A DNA stretch of 42,494 nt from JAKZSU01 sp047517485. GTDB taxonomy: Bacteria; Pseudomonadota; Alphaproteobacteria; UBA7887. The notes under the pieces are model-generated. The model had not been told where the DNA came from and made no database searches. It saw only the letters and a program-made list of their open reading frames with translations. The position numbers and the translations under genes were made by a program. Below, one piece after another: positions 1 through 10,717 of the stretch (position 1 is the first letter of the stretch; the number at the start of each line of letters is the position of its first letter). The stretch is taken from positions 1 through 42,494 of the forward strand of contig JAKZSU010000018.1 in the NCBI GenBank assembly GCA_047517485.1, in the 5' to 3' direction.

Positions 1-119
1 CAGATATAGGTCCACGGTGTACATCCTCCCGCCTTCCATCTCAAAAAAGATCGAAGGCTACAGGTGGCAGAGTTTTACTCCGCCCGCGGCTGGGAAATCC
101 CGCCGCTTCCGTGGACTAA

Positions 120-728
120 TTTGTCACCGCCGTTCTCAGGCGCGCGATCTTTCGCGTCTTGGTGCCGGGCGCACATGTTGTCGTTGCTTCGAATTCGCTA
201 GTTTTTCACATATTGACCAGCGCCCTCGTGGACTCAGAGTTTGAACCTCGCGGCGGCGTAACGCGATTGGTGATGACCATGCGTGGTGGTGACCGGCCGA
301 AAAACGCTCACAAAGAGTTTCCCAACGTTACCGTAATGGCCCGATCGATGTGGGAACCTTGGGTCATCGTTCGAAAACCGATCGAGGGCCGAGTTCAAGA
401 TAATTTGCGTTGTTGGGGAACCGGGGGGCTTCGACGTTTGTCGGAGAAGAAGCCGTTCGGCGATGTCATTGAATCGCATCCAACACGTACCTCTGAACGC
501 CGAATCGCGCCACACCCCTCCCTGAAACCACAGGCTTTCCTCCGCCAAATTGTCCGCGCAGTTCTACCACTTGGCGAAGGTGTGATACTCGACCCCTTCG
601 CTGGCTCAGGCTCGACACTCGCGGCAGCGGAAGCCATTGGATACATGAGCATAGGAATCGAGTCCGATCCCTTCTATGTGAATGTCGCTCGTACCGCGAT
701 CGCGGAGTTAGCCTCCCTCGAAGTCTAA
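120..728 (+). pseudogene. DNA methyltransferase, C-terminal part (5' broken)
   Basis: This is the C-terminal half of an N6-adenine or N4-cytosine DNA methyltransferase. The sequence shows the AdoMet-binding motif I (DPFAGSGST) near the C-terminus, with the typical PHPSLKPQAFLRQIVR lead-in and an upstream GAHVVVASN strand. That order, motif I after the catalytic region, fits the beta class. The frame is closed by a TAA at 117-119. A plausible coding stretch just before it (residues like LPWTNLSPPF) lies in frame 1, so the 5' part is probably frameshifted or rearranged, and the catalytic DPPY-type motif is not visible in the window. No good start codon exists; the first in-frame candidate is a TTG at 159. 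Its stop overlaps by 4 bp, tail to tail, the end of a restriction-nuclease pseudogene, so the two were probably one R-M system. Confidence 0.6.
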
Positions 729-1327
729 ATTTTGTAGACCCATGATTTTCGAAGCTTCGCAATTCCGTAACGGTCAAGCGTGGCTGTCCGCGTGCCCAGC
801 TCACCCCGAGAGTTTTTTCGAAAATCCGCCACTTTCGCTTGTCCGAGGAGGACTTCCGTAAACGACATCGGATTACGGTCGACAGCTGGTTCGGTATCGT
901 TGTCCACACGATAGACAAAAACGCACATCGATTAATCGAGTGCGCCGTGCGTATCAACGGCGCCGCCGGCCTTTCGCGTGCTCTTAATCTCCACTCCGAG
1001 TTTGTCGGCCTTCACGGAATCATTAGGATAAACACCGTTCACGATGAGGTCTGGATGGCCATTGTGATAAGTGTTTTGGGTTAACGTACGAGCATGCTGA
1101 GCAAGGCTAGAGGTTAGCATATCGGAAATCAAACCGGACATGGTGGCCGGCCGCAACATATCGTCCAGTCGACGCAACCCTTTTTTGAATAACTGCGTAT
1201 TAACGTCGAAAAAAAAGTCATCCACGTCTTGCATTGCAAGCGCGAAATCTTCGAGACGCAACTCATAAGGCAACAACAGCATTTTGTTGAAATTCCTCGG
1301 ATCAGTTGTCGCCCGCGCAATCGTCAT
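725..1327 (-). pseudogene. PD-(D/E)XK restriction endonuclease with in-frame stop
   Basis: The gene reads as one frame of about 200 codons interrupted by a single TAA at 932-934 (codon 132). Upstream of the stop is a PD-(D/E)XK nuclease signature: HPD at residues 91-93 and VEIKS with E113 and K115, a metal-dependent catalytic core. Downstream the same frame continues without shift as a coherent tail (CVFVYRVDNDTEPAVD, then GTRTATLDRYGI), which looks like the C-terminal half of the same protein. A CAA-to-TAA change would explain the stop. ATG at 1327 follows a G-rich Shine-Dalgarno sequence; a GTG at 1333 is the alternative. It converges on a methyltransferase fragment, suggesting a dead type II R-M system. 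The family call rests on the motif and context; the exact restriction specificity is unknown. Confidence 0.65.
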
Positions 1328-1445
1328 TCTCACCCCCGGTTAACTGACCTGTAGAATGCCCCGAATTTGGTGCTTATGGAATCCAGATATTTCTGATCTG
1401 TGCGATGACTCGGCGACTATGTCATGTGGCGCATGAAGCTTGCCG

Positions 1446-2171
1446 CTAAAACGCTTCCTTGTACGGCCTCAACTCGGTCTCGAATGTCCACGCCGTGCGG
1501 CCCTGGTGGTGGAGTTGCCAGAAGGTCTCGGCGATGTCGTCGATCGCGATCAGGCCGTCGGCGCCGCGTTGCTTGGCGATGGCGGGCGCCAAGGTGGCGA
1601 TGCGTTCGCCGTTTGACCGCGACGTCGATGATGACGTGGCCGACGTGAATCCCTTGCGGGCCGAACTCGCGCGCCATCGACTCGGCGATCGCTTTGAGCC
1701 CGGCCTTGCCGGCGGCGAACTGACAAAAGCCCGGGCGTCCGCGCCGGCTGGCGGACGCGCCGGTGAACAGGATCGAGCCCGAGCCGCGCCCCAGCATGCG
1801 TCGGACCGCTTCCTGGCCGACCAGCAAGCCGCCGTAGGCGCACACCCGCCAGAATTCCTCGAAGGTCTCGGGCTTGAGTTCGAGGAACGGGATGTGCTGG
1901 TTGTTGCGGCGTTGTAGACCACCACGTCGGGGACGATCTCGACCGCCGCGAAAAAACGCGTCACCTGTTCGGGCACGGTCACGTCGACGCCGATCGCCGT
2001 TGCCGGGTGATCGCCGGGCGCGCTGATTTCGTCGGCGACCCCGGCCAGCCGCTCGGTATTGCGCCCGCCGACAAACACCCGGAACCCGCCACGGGCGAAG
2101 CGCCGGCCGATCGCCGCGCCGAGGCCGAAGCTCGGCCCCACGCCCAAAACCGCGATGCTCTCGGTCATCAT
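1446..2171 (-). pseudogene. SDR-family oxidoreductase with two compensating frameshifts
   Basis: The protein begins as a short-chain dehydrogenase with a Rossmann start (GVGPSFGLGAAIGRRFA, residues 10-26) and the VVVYNA strand before the NAG-type motif. Near 1907-1912 the coding frame jumps. The next frame gives a proper continuation (NNQHIPFLELKPETFEEFW, then LLVGQEAVRRML and ILFTGASAS), as if one G were lost. Near 1612-1616 it jumps back (one extra A in a short A run) and ends in NGERIATLAPAIAKQRGADG. The net length stays near 241 codons, but the middle 95 or so residues are nonsense in the annotated frame. This is either a pseudogene or a pair of assembly errors. It is the last gene of the CoA operon, 13 bp after a CaiB/BaiF gene. 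Confidence 0.65.
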
Positions 2172-2184
2172 CCTGTCTCCTCCG

Positions 2185-3345
2185 TCAACACGCGCCGGCG
2201 GCCTTCATCGCGGCGATTTCGTCGGCCGAATAGCCGAGCCCGCTAAGCACTTCAGCCGTGTGTTCGCCGTGCGCCGGCAGATCGAAGCGAATCCGCCCGG
2301 GCTCGTCGCGGTATTTGATCGCCAGTCCGAGATGCTCCCAACCGCGCTCGTCCTCGACCACCATCTCGCGGTGCCGGACTTGCGGATCGTCGAGCCCCTC
2401 GCGCAAGCTATTGACCGGCGCGAAAGCGATGTCCTTGTCCGCCATCCAGTCGACCCATTCGGACTTGGTGCGGAGGAGAAACGTCGCGGTCAAAAACTCG
2501 CGCGCGGGGGCCTGGCCAGGCCCGGGGGGCAGTTTGCACAGCTCGATGAGGTCGGGCCGGCCAAGCGCGTTGAACAAGTTGGCGACGAATTTGATCTCCG
2601 CCCCGCCTAAAACCACGAACCCGCCGTCGCGGGTCTCGTAGACCTGGTACATGGCGTTGCCGCCCCATGAGCGCTCGTCCTTCGCGATCGGCGCGCGCTT
2701 CTCGGCCATCACCGGGCCGTAATTGTTGGGCATCGAGGCGATCAGCGAATCCATCATCGCGACATCGATATAGTCGCCCTCGCCGGTGCGTTCGCGCCTG
2801 AGCAGCGCCATCAATATCCCCGAAAGCGCAATGTTCGACGACAGCATGTCGGCACAGGCGATAGCGGGCAGCCAGGGCCGGTCGTCCCAGCCCAAATTGA
2901 CGCTGAGGATTCCCGCCGTCGCCTCGGTGGCGGCATCGTGCGCCGGCTTGGATACATAGGGGCCGTCCTGGCCGTAAGCCGAGATCGAGGCATAGACGAT
3001 GCCCGGCGCGCGCGCCTTGACCGCGTCGTACCCCACCCCGAGGCGCTCGACGGTGCCGGGGCGAAACGCCTCGACGAACACATCGGCGGTCGTCGCCAAG
3101 CGCAGCAACGCCTCGACCCCCTCGGGGGCCTTCAAGTTTAGGGTGACGCTCTTCTTGCCGCGATGGGTGTTGGCGAAAAACACGGTGACGCCGTCGCGCG
3201 TCGCGCCGATCGCGCGGTTGGGCTCGCCCTCGGCCACCGTCTCGACCTTGATCACCGTCGCGCCATGATCCGCCATCACCTGGGTCAGCGCCGGCCCGGG
3301 CAGAAACAGCGACAGATCGACCACGGTAATGCCGTCGAGCTTCAT
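2185..3345 (-). CDS. CaiB/BaiF family CoA-transferase (class III), copy 1
   Basis: This 386-residue protein is a class III CoA-transferase, which moves CoA between a thioester and a free acid through an aspartyl-CoA anhydride. The N-terminus has the typical DLSLFLPGPALTQVMADHGA Rossmann start and KVE motif. KKSVTLNLK (65-73) and the FVEAFRPGTVERLG segment (90-103) are family hallmarks. Asp166 in ACADMLSS sits where the catalytic Asp lies in formyl-CoA transferase. The C-terminal GLGYSADEIAAM tail is also typical. It starts 2 bp after the stop of a second CaiB/BaiF gene in a five-gene operon, so both are translated together. The substrate cannot be read from sequence. Confidence 0.9.
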   Translation of the reverse strand: MKLDGITVVDLSLFLPGPALTQVMADHGATVIKVETVAEGEPNRAIGATRDGVTVFFANTHRGKKSVTLNLKAPEGVEALLRLATTADVFVEAFRPGTVERLGVGYDAVKARAPGIVYASISAYGQDGPYVSKPAHDAATEATAGILSVNLGWDDRPWLPAIACADMLSSNIALSGILMALLRRERTGEGDYIDVAMMDSLIASMPNNYGPVMAEKRAPIAKDERSWGGNAMYQVYETRDGGFVVLGGAEIKFVANLFNALGRPDLIELCKLPPGPGQAPAREFLTATFLLRTKSEWVDWMADKDIAFAPVNSLREGLDDPQVRHREMVVEDERGWEHLGLAIKYRDEPGRIRFDLPAHGEHTAEVLSGLGYSADEIAAMKAAGAC

Positions 3346-3347
3346 CG

Positions 3348-4541
3348 CTAGATTACGCCGGACGCGCGCAGCGCCGCGATTTCGTCCGCGTCGTAGCCGA
3401 GACCTTCCAACAAAGCGTCGGTGTCGGCGCCGAGCTTGGGCGCCGGGCGGTTAGGGATCGGCGTGCCCATGCGGATCGGGCTCGCGACCATCTTGAGACC
3501 CGGATCGTCGGGATGGTCGAATTCAGCCACCCCGCCGCGCTCGGCGAGGAACGGATTGTCGAGCGCCTGGGCGACGTCATGGACCGGCGCGCACGGCACC
3601 TTGCCGCCGAATTGTTCGACCCAGTCGGCGGTCGGTTTGGTCGACAGAATCGCGTCGAGTAGTTCGGTCAGCCGGTCGCGGCTGGCGAGCCTGGCCTCGA
3701 GATCGGCATACGCGGGATCGTCGATCCAGTCCGGCCGCCCGACCTCATGGCACAGCAATTCCCAAAACTTCTGCGTCTGCGCCATGATAAACAGCCAGCC
3801 GTCGGCGGTGCGATACAATTGCGAGGGCACGATATTGGGATGCCCCGAGCGCGGCTGGCGCGTGGTCACCAGCCCCTCGTTGAGATACCACACCGCGGGA
3901 TAGCTCAATTGATGCGCGCCGACATCGTAGAGGCTGGTCTCGACATCGCGCCCGATGCCGGTCTCGCGCGCCGCCAAAACGGCGGAGACGAAGGCAAATG
4001 CGGTGGTCATGCCGGTCATGAAATCGATCATCGACAGGCCGAAGCGCGCCGGCGGCCCGTCGGGCTCGCCGGTCACCGACAAAAAGCCGCACTCGGCCTG
4101 GATCAAATAGTCATAGCCCGGCCACCCGGCGCGGCTGCCCGAACTGCCATAAGCCGAAAGATGCGCACAAACAATCCGCGGATTGACCTCGGCGAGGTCG
4201 CCATATCTTAAGCGCAGCTTGGCCCCCTGGTCGCCGCGCAAATTGCAAAATACCCCGTCGGCGGTGGCCGCCAGGCGTTCGAAGACGGCACGGCCGTCGG
4301 CGGACTTGAGATCGAGGGTGAGCGACTTCTTGTTACGGTTCATCGACTGAAAAAACTGGCTGTCGTCGTTGCCATAGTGATACGGCCCGACCCCGCGCGA
4401 GGTGTCGCCGCCGCTCTGGCGATGCTCGATCTTGATCACCTCGGCGCCCATGTCGGCGAGATGCGCGGTGCCGTACGGCCCGGCGCCGTAAACCTCGACC
4501 GCGAGCACCCGCACCCCTTCGAGCGGCGCCCGCGGCGTCAC
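3348..4541 (-). CDS. CaiB/BaiF family CoA-transferase (class III), copy 2
   Basis: This is a second class III CoA-transferase, 397 residues. I place the start at a GTG whose bases overlap the TGA stop of the upstream acyl-CoA dehydrogenase by 4 bp, typical of translational coupling; a longer in-frame reading to 4865 runs inside that upstream gene and is not credible. Family marks include VEVYGAGPYGTAHLADMGAE (15-34), KKSLTLDLKS (71-80), a candidate catalytic Asp173 in MIDFMTG and the GLGYDADEIAAL tail. It is clearly diverged from copy 1, so the two probably act on different acids or as unlike partners. Context with MaoC and an acyl-CoA dehydrogenase points to organic-acid activation and beta-oxidation-like breakdown. 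Confidence 0.88.
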   Translation of the reverse strand: MTPRAPLEGVRVLAVEVYGAGPYGTAHLADMGAEVIKIEHRQSGGDTSRGVGPYHYGNDDSQFFQSMNRNKKSLTLDLKSADGRAVFERLAATADGVFCNLRGDQGAKLRLRYGDLAEVNPRIVCAHLSAYGSSGSRAGWPGYDYLIQAECGFLSVTGEPDGPPARFGLSMIDFMTGMTTAFAFVSAVLAARETGIGRDVETSLYDVGAHQLSYPAVWYLNEGLVTTRQPRSGHPNIVPSQLYRTADGWLFIMAQTQKFWELLCHEVGRPDWIDDPAYADLEARLASRDRLTELLDAILSTKPTADWVEQFGGKVPCAPVHDVAQALDNPFLAERGGVAEFDHPDDPGLKMVASPIRMGTPIPNRPAPKLGADTDALLEGLGYDADEIAALRASGVI

Positions 4542-5695
4542 ACCGGGTTCCTTTCGACCAATTGCCGGGCGATGATGATGCGCTGCATCTCGTTGGTGCC
4601 CTCGCCGATACACAGCAGCGGCGCGTCGCGGTAATAGCGCTCGATGGCGAACTCCTTCGAATAGCCGTAGCCGCCGTGAATCCGCATCGCTTCCAAGCTG
4701 TTCTCGACCGCCGCCTCGGAGGCGAAATATTTCGCCATGCCGGCTTCCATGTCGCAGCGCTCGCCCTTGTCGAACGCCGCCGAGGCCTGCTCGACGAGCA
4801 AGCGCGCCGCCTCGCAGCGGATCGCCATTTCGGCCAGTTTGAGCTGGATCGCCTGATGCTCGCAAATCGGCTTGCCGAAGGTTTTCCGCACCTGGGCATA
4901 GGCAAGCGAATCCTTCAGCGACGCGTTGGCGATACCAACCCCGCGCGCCGCCACATTGATCCGCCCCAATTCAAGCCCCGCCGTGGTATGGCGAAACCCC
5001 TTGCCCTCCTCGCCGCCGACCAGGCAATCCGCCGACACCGCGTAATCCTCGAACACCAGCTCGCCGGAATCGATGCCCTTGTAGCCGATCTTCTCCAACT
5101 TTCGCCCGACCCGGAAGCCGTCGCCTTTCTCGGCGAGGAACATCGACATGCCGCGATGGCGCGGCTCGGCGTCGGGGTCGGTCTTGACCAGCAGCGCGAA
5201 GCACGAACCCTCGATGCCGTTCGAGATCCATGTCTTGGTGCCGTTGATCACGTAGCCGTTGCCGCTTTTCACCGCGCGGGTGCGGATCGCCTGCAGATCG
5301 GTGCCGCAATCGGGTTCTGTAAGCGCCAGCCCACCGCGCACCTCGCCGCTGGCGAATTTGGGCAGGAAGTATTCTTTCTGGTGTTGGGTGCCGAAGCGCT
5401 GAACCGCCGAGGCCATGATCAGGTGCGAATTGAAAATCCCGGTGAGCGACATCCAGACCTCGGAGATCATCGTGACGATCCGCGCATAGGTCGCCGCCGG
5501 CAGCCCGAGACCGCCGAATTCCGGCGCGATGGTGGCGCCGAACAGCCCCAGCGCCTTCATCTGCTCGACCATCTCGGTGGGATAGATGTCGTCGTGCTCG
5601 AGCGCCATCACGTGCGGCTTGACGTCGCGCTCGAGCCACTTCTCGACACTGTCGAGGATCAGCCGTTCGTCGGCCTCGGTGACCGCCTCGGTCAT
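4538..5695 (-). CDS. Acyl-CoA dehydrogenase
   Basis: This 385-residue protein has the full acyl-CoA dehydrogenase layout: an alpha-helical N-terminal domain, a middle beta domain with the FAD/substrate signature (LTEPDCGTDLQAIRTRA, then INGTKTWISNG), and a C-terminal helical domain. The catalytic base is probably Glu365 in IGEGTNEMQR, the position used by medium- and short-chain enzymes. The signature RIHGGYGYSKE precedes it. It should oxidise an acyl-CoA to the 2-enoyl-CoA and pass electrons to ETF. Its ATG overlaps the MaoC stop by 4 bp and its own stop overlaps the next CoA-transferase by 4 bp. Chain-length preference is not predictable here. Confidence 0.93.
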   Translation of the reverse strand: MTEAVTEADERLILDSVEKWLERDVKPHVMALEHDDIYPTEMVEQMKALGLFGATIAPEFGGLGLPAATYARIVTMISEVWMSLTGIFNSHLIMASAVQRFGTQHQKEYFLPKFASGEVRGGLALTEPDCGTDLQAIRTRAVKSGNGYVINGTKTWISNGIEGSCFALLVKTDPDAEPRHRGMSMFLAEKGDGFRVGRKLEKIGYKGIDSGELVFEDYAVSADCLVGGEEGKGFRHTTAGLELGRINVAARGVGIANASLKDSLAYAQVRKTFGKPICEHQAIQLKLAEMAIRCEAARLLVEQASAAFDKGERCDMEAGMAKYFASEAAVENSLEAMRIHGGYGYSKEFAIERYYRDAPLLCIGEGTNEMQRIIIARQLVERNPV

Positions 5696-6228
5696 TGCCC
5701 GGCCTCTTGCGCGGCGGCGATCTTGTCGTCGACGCCATGGCCGCGCTTGGGCACCAGGACCTGGCGCTTATAGGTCATCACCACGGTGCCGTCGGCCTTG
5801 GCGCCACGGGTCTCGACGGTGACGATGCCCTGGGTCGGCCGCGACTTCGATTCGCGCATTTCCAGTACTTCGGACTCGGCATACAGCGTATCGCCGTGGA
5901 ACACCGGCGCCGGCATGCGAATGTCGGTCCACCCCAAATTGGCGATCGCCTTCTGACTGACATCCGACACGCTCATGCCGGCGATGATCGCCAGGGTCAA
6001 CGCGCTGTTGACCAGCGGCTGGCCAAACTCGGTGTGGCGATTGTATTCGGCATCGAAATGCAGCGGGTGCTGGTTCATCGTCAGCAGGGTGAACCAGGTA
6101 TTATCGGCCTCGGATATCGTCCGCCCCGGGCGATGCTCATAAACGTCGCCGACGGTGAAATCCTCGTAGTAGCGCCCGAACGATTCGCGATATCGCCCGC
6201 CGCCCATATCCACCGCTTGCTTCACCAT
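5692..6228 (-). CDS. MaoC-family acyl-CoA hydratase/dehydratase
   Basis: This 178-residue single hot-dog domain carries the MaoC hydratase signature around HPLHFD (54-59), with the preceding SEADN and following FGQPLVNSALTLAIIAGMSV typical of the family. Such enzymes add water to 2-enoyl-CoA thioesters or remove it. It resembles the MaoC proteins found beside an acyl-CoA dehydrogenase and CitE-like lyases in branched C5 organic-acid pathways, as I recall, but that link is inference. A strong GGAGG lies 6 bp before the ATG. It is the first gene of a five-gene minus-strand operon and diverges from uvrB across about 127 bp, where its promoter should lie. Confidence 0.88.
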   Translation of the reverse strand: MVKQAVDMGGGRYRESFGRYYEDFTVGDVYEHRPGRTISEADNTWFTLLTMNQHPLHFDAEYNRHTEFGQPLVNSALTLAIIAGMSVSDVSQKAIANLGWTDIRMPAPVFHGDTLYAESEVLEMRESKSRPTQGIVTVETRGAKADGTVVMTYKRQVLVPKRGHGVDDKIAAAQEAGQ

Positions 6229-6355
6229 GATGTCCTCCGGTTCCTACCGCCCCCAGCAATCCCCATCATCGGGGCGCCTGTCAACGCGGTTATCGACAGC
6301 GGCGGCACCTGCCCACCCCATTGCATCCACCGCCCGCGTGGCCGATATTCGAGCG

Positions 6356-8506
<2,151 letters not shown>

Positions 8507-8522
8507 CGCCTAGCCTGTTTAA

Positions 8523-8595
8523 CGCCCTGAATTGGCGGCGAAGCCGACGTTTTGATGCCATTAGTTCCAGTCGGCCCCCAAATTCAGGCGTTTTT
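8523..8595 (+). terminator. Probable rho-independent terminator of uvrB
   Basis: A nested inverted repeat lies 16 bp after the uvrB stop. The outer arms (8523-8533 and 8581-8590) pair with one bulge around CTGAATT/AATTCAG, and inner arms GCCGAC (8543-8548) and GTCGGC (8570-8575) match perfectly. A run of five T follows at 8591-8595. The long apical loop is atypical. Confidence 0.5.
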
Positions 8596-8648
8596 GAGCA
8601 TTCGGAGTCAGTGGTCGCACGAAGGGCCGAGGGCGTAAATTCAATCCA

Positions 8649-9413
8649 ATGCAGACTGAGCAAGACCGACGCCCCGGAATGATCCCGCCTCTACGCGGAT
8701 CGCGCGTAATCGCCCACCGTGGCGGCGCCGCGAACGCGCCGGAAAATACCCTCGCCGCGCTTCGGGAATCAGCGCGGCTCGGTGTAACCTGGGTCGAGGT
8801 CGACGTAGCGTTGCTCGGCGACGGGTCCGCCGTCCTGTTCCACGATGACACACTCGAGCGGTGCACCGACGGGCGCGGCCGGCTTTCCGACCGCACGGTC
8901 GCGGACCTCGAACGACTCGATGCCGGCCGCTGGTTCGCGCCCGAATTCACTGGCGAACGGATCCCCACCCTTGCCCAAGGGCTCGCCGAGGCCACGGCTT
9001 TGGGGTTGTCGCTCAATCTCGAGCTCAAGGTTCACGGGCAGGAAGGCGAGGCGCTTGTCGACACCGTCATCGGTGTCTTCTCGGACAGTGGTTTTCCGTC
9101 GAACCGGACATTCGTATCGTGCTTCGACCACGGTCTCATCGATATTCTCTGCCGCGTCTCCCCTGCGCTTCCGCGCGGATTGCTTTATCGGGCCCTGGCG
9201 CAAGGTTGGCGGGATACCGCCGAGCACTGCGGCGCGACCAGCATCATTGCCGACCATCGCTATGTCGGGGCCGCGGAGATCGCCGCCGTTCGGTCCGCCG
9301 GTCGCAATGCCTATGTTTACACCGTCAACGACCCAGCCTGCGTCGAAGCCCTTTGGGATGCCGGTCTTACCGGCGTGATCACCGACCGGCCACAGAGTTT
9401 CCTTGCGCCGTGA
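8649..9413 (+). CDS. Glycerophosphodiester phosphodiesterase
   Basis: This 254-residue protein is a GDPD-family enzyme that cleaves glycerophosphodiesters to glycerol 3-phosphate and an alcohol. The catalytic His-Arg pair is in IAHRGG (21-26), with the PENT motif at 31-34. The EVDVALLGDGSAVLFHDD segment contains the metal-binding Glu-x-Asp and the second catalytic His. The C-terminal NAYVYTVND and GVITDRPQ strands complete the TIM barrel. There is no signal peptide, so it is probably cytoplasmic, like UgpQ. No clear Shine-Dalgarno precedes the ATG at 8649; ATG 8679 is an alternative that still keeps the whole domain. Confidence 0.9.
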   Translation: MQTEQDRRPGMIPPLRGSRVIAHRGGAANAPENTLAALRESARLGVTWVEVDVALLGDGSAVLFHDDTLERCTDGRGRLSDRTVADLERLDAGRWFAPEFTGERIPTLAQGLAEATALGLSLNLELKVHGQEGEALVDTVIGVFSDSGFPSNRTFVSCFDHGLIDILCRVSPALPRGLLYRALAQGWRDTAEHCGATSIIADHRYVGAAEIAAVRSAGRNAYVYTVNDPACVEALWDAGLTGVITDRPQSFLAP

Positions 9414-9516
9414 GACCGTCGATGGACCCGGCCTACCGCATCACTCGCGGATCCAAGAACCGCTAAAACGCCGCCGCCCGGCCACGACCGAGCGGCGGAC
9501 ACGATGGAATCCGGGT

Positions 9517-10428
9517 CTACGGCAGGAATATCGTGCCGAAAACCAGGCAGCTCGGATCGATCGACGTGGCACCGCCATTCGGTAGTTGTGGCGGGCCAAC
9601 AGTGATGACGCCTCTCGATTCGCAATTCACATCCGCCCCGCCGCTGCCTCCGAAGTTATTCGGCGCGCCGAAATCAAGCATCCCGTGCAGGATGATCGAA
9701 ATACCGTCGCTTGCACTATTTATGATCGTGCTATCGCTCACTTGAGCCGTTGCATTACCCCGCACGACGATACCGGTATCATTGCCATCGATTATGGTAC
9801 CATTGGTAATACTGACGCCTCCGCCGTGTTGGACGCTTACGCCAATGACATTCTGCTCGAATGTACTGTTGGATATGTACCCTCCCGACGACGAGAGTCT
9901 GAGCGCCGCCGCGTTGTACCGGAACTCGCTGTCAAAGACCTGTACACCGCCGCCAAAGCCAACGAATACGCCGGAGCTGGTGGCACCGTCCACGGTAACG
10001 CGATCAAGAACAAGCGATGCGCCGCCATTCGCCAGTACACCAACAGGTATCCCGTCGGCCGCGATGCCGATATTGGAGATATTGGTTCGCCCCCTCACGT
10101 ACAAGACGCTGCCGCTGCCCTCCGCGGCCGACAGCATGGCGCCGTCGAAACCGCTCAAATTGATGTCACGATCGATGGTGAAGGGTCCGTTTACGCAATG
10201 CCCAGTGACGAACACGGTCGACCCTTCATGGGCAGCGTCGAGTTTCTTTTGCAGATCCGCCCCTGGGGCATTGCAGTTCACGGTTTCGGACCCAGCCGCG
10301 TAAACCGGCGAAACAGACAGGATAAGCAGCGCCGCGCCCGCCACGCCGGCGCATTCGACAAGCGAAGTGGCGAGAGCGCCCAAACCCATTCCACGATTCT
10401 TGATTTCGGATCGATATGTTCGAGTCAT
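9517..10428 (-). CDS. Secreted right-handed beta-helix protein, function unknown
   Basis: The start at 10428 follows GGAGG by 7 bp and gives 303 residues; a longer frame to 10521 lacks such a site. Residues from about 16 to 45 form a signal peptide (hydrophobic run with a PVYAAG cleavage region). The rest is built from short repeating strands rich in Gly, Asn, Ser and Val, such as VLDRVTVDGATSSGVFVG and VFDSEFRYNAAALRLS, the pattern of parallel beta-helix (PbH1/NosD-like) repeats. Four Cys residues near the two ends of the mature chain may form disulphides. Such folds occur in polysaccharide lyases, adhesins and periplasmic copper proteins. I see no catalytic signature, so it is annotated by fold only. 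It lies downstream of the broken cyclase gene on the same strand. Confidence 0.7.
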   Translation of the reverse strand: MTRTYRSEIKNRGMGLGALATSLVECAGVAGAALLILSVSPVYAAGSETVNCNAPGADLQKKLDAAHEGSTVFVTGHCVNGPFTIDRDINLSGFDGAMLSAAEGSGSVLYVRGRTNISNIGIAADGIPVGVLANGGASLVLDRVTVDGATSSGVFVGFGGGVQVFDSEFRYNAAALRLSSSGGYISNSTFEQNVIGVSVQHGGGVSITNGTIIDGNDTGIVVRGNATAQVSDSTIINSASDGISIILHGMLDFGAPNNFGGSGGADVNCESRGVITVGPPQLPNGGATSIDPSCLVFGTIFLP

Positions 10429-10717
10429 CGTCCAGCCTCCAATATCACTGTTGTCAAGCCGATGGCCGCGGAGGAGTCGTCTTTGGAGTATTGGCCGACC
10501 CGCCGTACCGACGGGTGTCATGGCCGTTCCACGCCATCTGAACGTTTAGGTTCGCAAGCGGCGTGCCAAGGCAGGCCAATCGATGGAGATGACAGAACAC
10601 TCTGCAATTAAAGGAGAAAATGGCGCAGCGTCAAAAAAGAAACTGGCTGGGCCAGCAGGATTCGGCCGACGGGCGGGACTCTTGTTGGCGGAGTTCAGCC
10701 GCCAGCGAAGTGAGTTA

